Source of the DNA: Orychophragmus violaceus
Taxonomy: Eukaryota; Streptophyta; Magnoliopsida; Brassicales; Brassicaceae
Assembly: GCA_030180135.1 (NCBI GenBank)
Contig: CM058240.1
Coordinates: forward strand, 72,411,581 to 72,475,580
Reading direction: 5' to 3'
Length of the DNA: 64,000 nucleotides
Made by a program: the position numbers and the translations under genes. A model generated the notes under the pieces. It ran no database searches, was not told the DNA's origin, and saw only the letters and a program-made list of their open reading frames with translations. Every line of letters begins with the position of its first letter. The first letter of the stretch is position 1. Of the stretch, positions 9,946 to 19,399 are shown piece after piece.

Positions 9946-12900
9946 ATGGAGGATCGTGAAGATTCAGTAGCAGACATGTATGGAGAATATCACCCACCTA
10001 GGCACAAGAGTGCATACAAGAACCAAGGAGTTACTTCATACCATGTACCAGCTCAACGTCAGCTTACTGGTACAAGGAGAGCTACAGCCCAACAAGCAAG
10101 CACAAGGCAGCCAACCACCAGAACAAGAGGTGCCCTAATGTTTTCAGGAAGAAGCAGTAACCCTGAAGCATACTTACAATGGGAAAGCAACATGGAGCAA
10201 TGGTTGCAAGCTAACAAAGTTCCCGAAGAAAGGAGGCTAGTACAAGCTGTCTCAGCCTTCACAGAAAAGGCTTATGAATGGTGGCTAAAGGAGAGCACAC
10301 CAACCATCCTTAAGAAGCCAATACTGGATTGGAGAGATCTCAAGTCCAGGATGAAAAAGGAATTTGTGGAGAAGCTTCAAACCACAACCAAGAGAGTGAA
10401 GATTGCATCCAAAGCACAAGCTGATCCTAAGCCCAATTTTGATTGCTATCCAGAATCTAAGAAGACTCTTCAAGCAAAGCAGGATCAACAATGGCAGGAG
10501 ATCATGGAGATTTTGTACCCAAAGAAGCAAGAGCAGAAGCGGAGCCACAAAGCTTCACCCAATGCAACCGGACCCATCTTTGATGCATCACTCAGGTTGC
10601 GAGACACGCCAACACAAGGTAAGTGTTTCAACCTTGTAAATTCCAAAGAGCCAATATGTTATAGGTGCCATATGAGAGGGCATTTTGCTACAATTTGTCC
10701 ATCTAGGAAGTTGATCAAAGATATAACATCAGAGTTGAAATTGGAAGTAACTGACACAAATGATAATTTTGTGCAATCTGATATTTTAAATTCCAATTCA
10801 AGACTTATGCACTTGTCTTTGCCAAAGAGTTTTGATCCAGGAATAAGACAAGAAGAAGATCACACAAGTCAAAAGGACATCAACCGTGAGGTGCAAGCAA
10901 ACAAGGTGAATTCTGAACTTAGAGTGAATACATTTGTTTGTCCAACCACTGTTATGATGCACTTGTCTCTGGACCAAAAGGTTCATAAAAGCTTAGGTGT
11001 TAAAGAAGAAGTGGAGAAACACCAATGTCATGATCCACAAGCTAGTGAAGGACAAGAGTACATTCAAGGTACCATCATGACTGATGCACCAAGACATAAA
11101 CAAGACAAGGTAAGTCAATATCTTACTCAAATTGTTCATACTGATTCCAAGGATATGATAATGCATTTGTCTTGTCCAAAAGAACTTGAGAAAGGTATAG
11201 GTCATGGAGTCAAGTTTCGGACAGAACCATCAATACAAAGGAATCAAGATGAAGAAGATCATGGAGCTTCAACCAATGATGAACTAGAGCATAAAACTTT
11301 TAGTAGTACATGCACCAGGAGAGATGCGACTCTGAACCAGCTTGTCACATCCATAATGGTAAGCTCCAACCTTGTGCAACCTGTCTTTAAAGTCTCAAAC
11401 TCAGATATAATACACTTGCCCTTTTCCTTAAGAGTTGACTTAGGTACAGGTCTGATAAAGATCAAGAAGCCAAAGGCAGAAGGAGTCTTGAAAGAGAGAC
11501 CAAAACCGAGTCATGTTTCCACACATGAGCCACAAGCAAATCAAAGGCTTGACGTATATCATGCTTCAACCAAACATGAGGTTATCTCTGAACTTGGAAT
11601 GAGTATTCTTGATTATCAATCCACTGGTATAATGCACTTGTTTCTTGAGTCAAATGTTGAGACAGGGATTAGATCTAAAGATAAGGCCAAATGGGAGATC
11701 AAGGAAGAGCCACCAGACCAAAGCAAGGACACTACATCAAATAACATTGTGAGTCTTTCCTTAATCCACTTCATTTCCCATGACTCAACAACTGTGTTAA
11801 AGGATTTGTTAAGCTTGCAAGAATATGAGATATCACTAGTACATGAAGATGAATCTAAGGAAAATGATTCAAACTGTTATTTATGTGATAAGAAACCCAT
11901 AATGCACTTGTTTCTTTGTCAAAGGGTTGAGAATATTTCAGGTCTTAAAGAGAGCAGAAGCAAGATAAGCAAAGGAGGCGTCACACCAGCTCTAAGAAGA
12001 GGAGTATCGCTATCCTATCTACTCAAAGAAGAACCACCGGATACTCAACCACTACATCAGAATCAAAATGATTCCCAAGGTAATCTTCTAAACCCTCATT
12101 CACTTCACTGGACTAACTTGACTTATCTATGTGCAGGTTATCAAGTTTTGAGGTCAAAACTTCTTGAAGAGGGAGGGTATGATGCGGTCATCAGAACCAG
12201 ACTAGACCAGGCGCTCGCTGACTCAATCGCTAGCTCAACCACTACGTCAGTCACTGCGTCAGTCAGCACGCTGACTAACTCAACCACTACGTCAGTCAGC
12301 GCAACCAGACCCGATGGAGACCAACAGTCAGAAAATGAAGCACTCCGACCAATCCAGGAGGAACCAATCAACAAATCCAATTGTTCTGGATTCCCATCTC
12401 ATCAGAGGACCAAGGAGAATTGGATTCAAACCAAAAGGAGTAATGGTCTGAAAGATATTCAACTTCCAAATCAGGAGATGCTACACTTGCCTTATTTGGA
12501 AGATCATGAGTTCAAATATTGCCAAACTCGAACTTGGCGACCAGGAGACTTATTATCACTTCTAGAAGCACTCTACAACACCTTAAGAAGCACCAGCCCA
12601 CACAGGATCAGGCGGATCCTATTGGAACATAAACCAACTCAACCGAAGCTATTTATGGGAGCTATGAAGACCAATTGGTTTGCCACCTCTCAAACCAAGA
12701 TTTGGCGACCAGGAGACATTTACCACGAGGCCAAGAATATAGAAGATGTCCACAACTCATCCAGAATGCTCAGAATCAATTGGAGGCTCAGCTTGTTCAA
12801 CTTTCCTTATTCTGACACAAGCACATTCAAGGAGAAGATCATCCAACGGCTCCTTTCCAAGAATGAGAGCTGCGAATTCTTTGCCTGTCAAGATGTTCCA

Positions 12901-12981
12901 GAGATTCTAACTTATCCCCTAAAGCCATCCAGATACAAAGAAAGCATCCAAGCCATTGAAGCCTTGCCATATTCAGCCTAA
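9946..12981 (+). CDS. Gag-like protein with MHL-repeat extension, 1011 aa, ending inside the 3' LTR
   Basis: The ATG at 9946 is the first after the leader, and a related copy starts at the matching ATG (62260). Residues 1-130 hold a retrotransposon gag core (EAYLQWESNMEQWLQANKVPEER, AYEWWLKE). A CX2CX4HX4C zinc knuckle uses C238, C241, H246 and C251. Then comes a long low-homology region with spaced motifs of the form MHL(S/F)L...V..GI near residues 288, 338, 406, 489, 563, 653 and 845, interleaved with KEEPPD segments. From residue 745 the frame runs into the 3' LTR and encodes about 265 more residues, with two WRPGD motifs and a tail ending in LTYPLKPSRYKES. No protease or polymerase is present. 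An optional 57-nt in-frame intron-like stretch lies near 12080-12136. Nucleic-acid packaging is expected of the gag part; the extension has no function known to me. Confidence 0.85.
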   Translation: MEDREDSVADMYGEYHPPRHKSAYKNQGVTSYHVPAQRQLTGTRRATAQQASTRQPTTRTRGALMFSGRSSNPEAYLQWESNMEQWLQANKVPEERRLVQAVSAFTEKAYEWWLKESTPTILKKPILDWRDLKSRMKKEFVEKLQTTTKRVKIASKAQADPKPNFDCYPESKKTLQAKQDQQWQEIMEILYPKKQEQKRSHKASPNATGPIFDASLRLRDTPTQGKCFNLVNSKEPICYRCHMRGHFATICPSRKLIKDITSELKLEVTDTNDNFVQSDILNSNSRLMHLSLPKSFDPGIRQEEDHTSQKDINREVQANKVNSELRVNTFVCPTTVMMHLSLDQKVHKSLGVKEEVEKHQCHDPQASEGQEYIQGTIMTDAPRHKQDKVSQYLTQIVHTDSKDMIMHLSCPKELEKGIGHGVKFRTEPSIQRNQDEEDHGASTNDELEHKTFSSTCTRRDATLNQLVTSIMVSSNLVQPVFKVSNSDIIHLPFSLRVDLGTGLIKIKKPKAEGVLKERPKPSHVSTHEPQANQRLDVYHASTKHEVISELGMSILDYQSTGIMHLFLESNVETGIRSKDKAKWEIKEEPPDQSKDTTSNNIVSLSLIHFISHDSTTVLKDLLSLQEYEISLVHEDESKENDSNCYLCDKKPIMHLFLCQRVENISGLKESRSKISKGGVTPALRRGVSLSYLLKEEPPDTQPLHQNQNDSQGNLLNPHSLHWTNLTYLCAGYQVLRSKLLEEGGYDAVIRTRLDQALADSIASSTTTSVTASVSTLTNSTTTSVSATRPDGDQQSENEALRPIQEEPINKSNCSGFPSHQRTKENWIQTKRSNGLKDIQLPNQEMLHLPYLEDHEFKYCQTRTWRPGDLLSLLEALYNTLRSTSPHRIRRILLEHKPTQPKLFMGAMKTNWFATSQTKIWRPGDIYHEAKNIEDVHNSSRMLRINWRLSLFNFPYSDTSTFKEKIIQRLLSKNESCEFFACQDVPEILTYPLKPSRYKESIQAIEALPYSA
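12080..12136 (+). other. Possible 57-nt in-frame intron near the 3' end of the E ORF
   Basis: Caag/gtaatc, a ctaac branch-point-like motif and tgtgcag/gt bracket 57 nt, a multiple of three, so both spliced and unspliced forms stay in frame. This is short for a plant intron. It may instead be the scar where pol was lost. Confidence 0.25.
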
Positions 12982-13386
12982 CGGCTAGTTTTTCATTAAG
13001 TTCGATTTCTTTCTTGTTCAAGGTCAATATGACCGTTTGTAAAGAGCCTATAAAGGCATAGTTTAGCTCATTGTATTATTCACCTTTCAACCTTCAATCA
13101 AAGTATTATTCAGTTTCTTCAAAGAGTGTTCTTTGTTAAGATCTTTTGTCTTAGGATTCTTTTGAGTGATTCAATTGTCTCCGAAGATTATTGGATTAGG
13201 ATTGCTTGTGTGACTCAAGCAGAACTAGTTCACCACTGATTGAGAGAGTCAATCAACACCCACCGGTTGAGAGAGTCAATCATCTTCCATCCATTCCACC
13301 CATCTCGGTCAAGTAAGAGAGCTTTTAAGCCAGTGCTTGTCCTCCATCAATCCATCGCTCAAGCTTCCGCTCCCGGGGCTGCATCA
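12180..13386 (+). repeat. 3' LTR of element E
   Basis: A 1207-bp copy of 8036-9242 with two substitutions. It starts directly after the polypurine tract and encodes the last ~265 codons of the E protein up to the stop at 12979-12981. The TATA box follows at 13049-13055. Confidence 0.92.
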
Positions 13387-14649
13387 GGTAAACTCTCAAG
13401 ACTCAAGATTTGAAGGGAATTTGGTACAGTGTTCACTGCAAATCACAAGGTAATTTTTTGTGATGTTCTTCTTGGAATTTCTGGATACTCATAACTGCTT
13501 AAGGTTAGGGAATTAAGACTTTGGTAGAACACAAGGTTGTAGACTATTTCGAAGGAGAATGGTCTGGGTTCAGATTGGTGTTCAAGTTTTGGATGAGAGA
13601 ACAACTACAATGATTGATAGGTTCATGGTTCTAGGGAATGCCTTAGAAATGAGATCTATGTTTAAGTGGATGTTCAAAGATCTGGTTAAGGTCTACGATT
13701 CAAGTACCGGTTAATAGCAGTTGAGTATGAAACTAGAATGAGGAATCTGCTCGAGGGAAAGCAGGTTGATGACTATGAAAATTTTCAGATATGGTCAGGT
13801 TTGACGAGCTGTTTGGTTAAATCTTAGAATGGGTTTGTACCAGAGTCAAGGATTCTGAGATTAACTGTTACAGCCGGTCGAGGGAGAAAATAGGATTGCG
13901 ACAGTCAATGCTTATTCAATCTGATAGCACAAGTCAGATTGGGCTTCATCAGAAGCGAATTGTTCTTGGAGGGTTTTCTTGGATAAATAGACTGTTGGAT
14001 GTAGCTACAAGATTACAGTCTAGTACACAAGGACATGTGATGCGATCATGAATCAAGGAGGAACAGTGAGGAAGGTGTTGTTAACTCAAGAAGATGAATA
14101 TCATCTTAAGGGACACAAGAAACTCTAAGGGAGTTAGTTGTCAGGTGGAGTTGTACAACTAGAGTAAGCGTTCCATTGTTTCAGTAGGACGATTTTTGAA
14201 ACAAAGTCACTGTTGAGAAAGATTCAGGTTGGGAGCTTGTGTGAAGAAAACGAGGGTTCAAGAGCGGGTGAAGATGTCTGAGGTTCAAGCACAGTCGGGT
14301 TGCAACCAAGGTTAAAAGGTAAGCTTCAGAGCTTCTTATGTCTTGATATTGGTGAAGACATCTGGTCAGTTGCAGGTTTTGTGCAAGCTCACCATAGAGG
14401 ACTGAGTTTTTTGCAACTGGTATGGGATCCATGATAGGATCATAATGCAGAGGGTACAAGCTGCATTAGAAAGAACTAGAAAGTTCTGACTCACTTATTG
14501 CATCATAAGATCTGTGGATAAATCTTCTGAAGGGTTCACTTGCATGGAGTTCAAGTGAGTTGTTACTAAGTAACAAGCAGGCACACCCAAAGCTCATGAG
14601 TATATGGTGAAGATTTAGTGTGATCTTAGTGAATTCAAGATGCAAGTGC
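13387..14649 (+). mobile_element. F3 internal region, right part, truncated
   Basis: This continues F3 after the E insertion. 13620-14649 is a near-identical copy of 3894-4922 with one T-run indel and a few substitutions. Homology to F1 stops at 14649, where unrelated AT-rich DNA begins, so the F3 3' end and 3' LTR are missing. No ORF resembles a known protein. Confidence 0.75.
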
Positions 14650-15517
14650 ACAAATCTGAAAATAATAGCACACAACTGATTGAAGGTAATTAGTTAAAAA
14701 ATATTAAACATAAATATAAATTTAATTTAATTGAAATTTAATTTAATTGAAATTTAATTTAGAATCTCATTAATGATTTTTCAATAAATTAAATAAAATA
14801 ATTAAATCTTAATACAAGTGAAAATATAAAATTATAAGATTAAAATAAAAATAATATCATAAAAAATTCTAAATAATTGAAAATATTAGAACAAAAAAAC
14901 CATAGAACCAGAAAATATTTAATAAATAAGAGAATTGATAATTATCAAGAATATAAAGAAAATAAGATAAAAGAGATAAAAATGATAATAGAAACAACAA
15001 AATTATACATAATATAAAAACATAAGAATGAAATGAAATCAATGAATTATACAGATATTAATAAAATTCAGAATGATTAAAAAATAAAATATTATTGTAA
15101 TATAATTACTTGGATTAATGAAAATATATAAATAACAATTATATATATTTTAAATAGTATATGAACAATATTAAAAGAGTTGACAAAAAAAAATATTAAA
15201 AATGATGATAAAAAGGTTGAAAGAAATAAAAACTCATTTAAAAACAGAAAAATTATTGAACGGTTGATAATAAAAATATATCTAAATCTATTATTTATAA
15301 TCATATAATGAAAAAAACTGTTATTTCCTTTGAGCGCCCCACATCAGCACTTTTTAATCTCTGTGATTGTTTCATTCGTTGACCAAAATCGTGTATGTAT
15401 ATTCTAATGTGGGTTTAGTCAAAAAAAAAAAATCAACTAAAAGACTAATAAAAGCAGTGGTATTATAAGCTCCAATAACCAGCCCAACAAAAAGAAAAAC
15501 ATTGGCATAATTAAATG
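14650..15517. other. AT-rich intergenic DNA
   Basis: There is no gene here. A 16-bp unit (aatttaatttaattga-like) is repeated about three times near 14716-14762. The rest is A-rich sequence without recognisable structure. Confidence 0.6.
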
Positions 15518-15780
15518 TGGGAAAAATGTCAAACAAATTCTGAACTATTCGGATGTGGCCAAAAAATATCTCGACTAAGAAACTTGCCAAAACAAATCTA
15601 AGCTAATAGTTGACTTTTTTTTTTAAACCTGAACTTACAGTTGATCTGACCAATTTGGAACACCGTTAAAAAATTAACAGAAGGATTCGACGTCGTTAAC
15701 CCAGCCGTTTATGGATCCGTTAATCATCCAAAACGACGTCGTTTTGTTTAAAAAGAAAATTAAAACCCAGCACTCAGCTA

Positions 15781-15835
15781 GGTTCGAACTTGAGAGCTGA
15801 GAGCATAGTGTATAAGACATGTAACCATTGAGCCA
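15781..15835 (-). promoter_or_regulatory. tRNA-like Pol III box A/B pair, left arm
   Basis: On the minus strand tggctcaatgg (15825-15835) fits box A. agttcgaacc, read from 15781-15790, fits box B about 45 nt downstream. A full tRNA cloverleaf is not evident. Confidence 0.4.
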
Positions 15836-16747
15836 TCTGATAATAAGTTGTTTATGATTACAAACAAAATATCTTAAGTTCTCTTTTTCCTTATTCATAA
15901 TAAATCTCAAATTGATTTGTAACTTACAATCCTACAATAAAAATTCATGATATAAAATTTATGTATAACAAACATATTTACTAATATCTTACAATCATAT
16001 ATATTATAGAAATTATCTGATATTTAAAAAATATATATATTAACAAAATTATATATATCTACTAAATATAATAAAAACAATAATTTAGATCAATATTAAA
16101 AAATTTAAAAATATTAATATAATAAAAATTAATTTTATTAAAAATAGTCTAATTCAATAAAAACTTAAAAACATTTCATATTTTATGTTAATCTCAGTAA
16201 TATATAGTTTTTGACATTTCATATAGTATATGATGTCTGAGATGAACTCTGAGAAAAAGTTTGGGCAATCATCTATCTTTGACATTCCATATAGTATTTT
16301 TTGTTTTAACATATAATTATTAAAAATAGCTTAGTTCAATAAAAATTTAAAAACATTTCATATTTTATGTCAAAAAAACTATATGTTAATGAAATTAATA
16401 TAAAATATGAAATCTTTTTAAGTTTTTACTGAATTAGGCTATTTTTAGTAAAATTAGTTTTTATTATATTAATATTGTTTAATTTTTTAATATTGATCTA
16501 AATTGTTGTTTTTATTATATTTAGTAGATATATATAATTCTGTTAATAAAAAAATTAAAATATCAGATAATTTCTATAATATATATGATTGTAAGATATT
16601 AGTAAATATGTTTGTTATACATAAATTTTATATAATGAACTTTTATTGTAGGGTTCTAAGTTACAAATCAATTTGAGATTTATTATAAATAAGAAAAAAG
16701 ATAATTTAAGATAATTTGTTTGTAATCATAAACAACTTATTACCAAA

Positions 16748-16803
16748 TGGCTCAATGGTTACATGTCTTATACATTCTGCTCACATGTTTCAGGTTCCAA
16801 CCC
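16748..16803 (+). promoter_or_regulatory. tRNA-like Pol III box A/B pair, right arm
   Basis: tggctcaatgg (16748-16758) and ggttccaaccc (16793-16803) are the inverted counterpart of the left-arm pair. Transcription from here would run outward, away from the centre of the inverted repeat. Confidence 0.4.
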
Positions 16804-17060
16804 AGCTGAGTACTGAATTTTTTTTTAAAACAAAACGACGTCGTTTTGGATGATTAACGGACCCATAAACGGCTGCGTTAACGACGTCGAATCCTTCTGT
16901 TAATTTTTTTAACGGTGTTCCAAATTGGTAAGGTCAACTGTAAGTTTAGGTTTTTTTAGAAAGTCAACTATTAGTTTGAGTTTGTTTTGGCAAGCTTCTT
17001 AGTCGGGATATTTTTTTGCCAGATCTGAATAGTTCATGATTTGTTTGGTATTTTTTTCCA

Positions 17061-19090
17061 ACGTATATTTTATATATAATAAGAGAGTTTTTACTTTCTA
17101 TCTAAACTGTCCACATTATCAAAATAATGTTTTTAAGTGGACTTTACTAAAATTCATTAATATAAATTTTATTATCTATTTAAATTCTCTATTTTTAATA
17201 AAAATATTAAATCAAAACATTAAATATAATTGTTTATACATTAATTTATTACTAAAAATCATATAACGATACTTATACATTTAATTTTTGAAAAGATAAA
17301 AACAATAAGATTCATTACGAAGAACAAACTATAGATATTTTACAATAGATTGAATAAAAAAGTTAGAGTCGAAGAATAGAAATTTACGAATTATAAATAA
17401 AAAAATTAGCTCACATGGCAAATGAAATTAGCTCACATGGCAAATGAACTACGATAAAAAAATATCTTAGCAAAAACGCAACTATACAAGTGAATATATT
17501 AAAAACAGAAATCTCAAATCAATGGAAAAGAGACAAATGTTAAACGTGGAACAAAAATAATATTTCATGGCACAAATAAAGGATAATAAATCTACTAATT
17601 GAGCCAACTAAAACTTTTCGAAAAATAAAACCAAATCCATAAAAAGACTATTTAATTAATTTATATTAAATAGGAATATCAAGTACGAATATATCAAAAT
17701 ATTTAAAATGTGTAATTTTTATAAAGATAAAAATAAAATATATATACAGTAAAAGAGTTAAGAGTTTTAAAATAAAAGATGGAAAAACGCAAAGAAAAAT
17801 ATTATACTACAGACAAATAATATAGTATAAAAACAAATAATTACGAAAAATGTAAAACTCATAGATACAAAACAAACAACTAAAACCAATATTTATTTAA
17901 AATATATTAAAAAGGAATATAAAATATGAATGGACCATCAAAAAACTAAAAACTTATAATTTTATATTAAAAATCAAAAATAAATATAAATAAATTAGTT
18001 AAGATCTTCTCGATAAAATTGAGGAAAAACAAAATGAACAATATTATATTACTAAAGAAAAACACATAAAGAATATTCTAAAAATGAAAGAATTATAAAA
18101 ATAGAATATAAATTCAGAAATACAAAAAACTAATATTTACGTAAGCTATACTAAATAGGAATATCAAGTACAAATGGATAAAAAAAACCTTAAATACGTA
18201 AATTCTATATATAAATAAAAAATAGCTATACAAAATAATAAAGAGTTATTCCACAAACAAGAAAAAAAACATAAGGAACATTATTATATTACTAAAGAAA
18301 AACATATAAATAAAATAGTATAAAAATGAATAATAATAAAATTAGGAAATAGAACATAAACCTTTACATGTGCACGGAGACGGATAATCCCAAGTATAAT
18401 TTAAGTAATACTTGCAGCATATATATTTTTCTACAAATCATTATGATATAAAAAGATAAAAGATAGAAATTTGTAAATAAAAAAAACAGAAGAAATATTG
18501 ATATTAAAAATAAAAAATATTAAATATTTATAAATTAAAATAAAACGTGAGCATTGTCTTCTAGTATTAATAATAAATTATAATCTAATTTGAGTAAAAC
18601 TGAATTGAAATTCTATTGTCAGACAATCTTCAATATATTTTTTATACATGCCTCTAAAATAGAGTAGATTTTACTTAAATATATTTTCTATATTTTCTTT
18701 TTTAAAAAGCTCTCTAATATTTTTTTTTATTTTATTAATAATATATTTATTTTTAAAATTTGCAAATCATACCATTTTTATTCTTTTTCAAAAGTTTTAT
18801 AAAACTATAGTATGTTTTAAAAATCAACAAAGTAATTGCATATATGTATAAAATTACTAATATTTTAGTTATAGTTATAAATTTTAAAAAAATTAAAAGA
18901 TCTATACAAATAAAAAATAATAATTTTTAAATAAGAAGGAAATATTTTTTTAATTCATTTTTATAATTATAAAAATATAAAAATTAAAATATAATTGTGC
19001 AAATAAAAAAAAATTGATTCTTTATAGAGGAATGTTATTTTTTACAAGAAGAAAAAATAGTAATTTTTATTTTACAGCAATATACGAGTG
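17061..19090. repeat. AT-rich DNA with degenerate ~243-bp tandem repeats
   Basis: A landmark (aggaatat, followed by aagta or similar) recurs at 17672, 17913 and 18158, 241 and 245 bp apart. Other landmarks such as attatattactaaagaaaaaca (near 18043 and 18283) recur at similar spacing. About three to four diverged units therefore span roughly 17,450-18,360. The remainder is AT-rich with no gene. Confidence 0.5.
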
Positions 19091-19399
19091 ACCCACATGG
19101 AGGTTTTTTTTTTTTTTTTTTAAAGGATCTTCTATTTAAATTGCATAAAGAAACAAAATGTTTTTACAGCCCAACAAGAAGTGAATTTGCCTAGCTCAGC
19201 ATACATTTAAGCCCTTTTAGAAACCAGTTAATAAGCCCAATAAGAAGAAGAAATAGTGGCCCAGATGAGTTAAAGCGATAGTTGGATGGTAGGTCAGAAT
19301 GCCCAGAGAGCTGAGACGGAGAAGTAGTAACGACGAACTAGAAGATGGATAGATGACCACTAGCTCGCCATAGATGGGAGGCTCGATCGTTGCTGAGAC

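Larger units (their letters stand above)
8036..13386 (+). mobile_element. Element E: complete gag-only LTR retrotransposon
   Basis: This is a full-length element of 5351 bp flanked by the 5-bp target duplication ggtaa (8031-8035 and 13387-13391). Both LTRs are 1207 bp and differ at two positions that I can find (8304/12448 and 8729/12873), so insertion is recent. The order is LTR, initiator-Met primer site, intron-like leader, one long gag-type ORF, polypurine tract (12166-12177), LTR. There is no protease, RT, RNase H or integrase, so it must rely on an autonomous partner. The residues VLRSKLLEEGG just before the polypurine tract resemble the C-terminus of plant Ty3/gypsy polyproteins. This suggests derivation from a gypsy element by loss of pol. 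Confidence 0.9.
15518..17060. mobile_element. Giant inverted-repeat (foldback/MULE-like) element
   Basis: The two ends are inverted copies of each other (tggaaaaa-type termini), and complementarity continues inward for roughly 670 bp per arm. The unpaired centre is around 16190-16395. Each arm has a perfect 16-bp palindrome (aaaacgacgtcgtttt, near 15732 and 16834) and a tRNA-like box A/box B pair. The centre has a direct repeat (16138-16186 and 16320-16368). There is no transposase and I could not find a clear target duplication. The arms differ at perhaps one base in ten to fifteen. Confidence 0.75.

Noticed and set aside
15781..15835. tRNA gene
   Set aside because: Box A and box B fit, but no acceptor stem or cloverleaf can be drawn, so I call it tRNA-like only.
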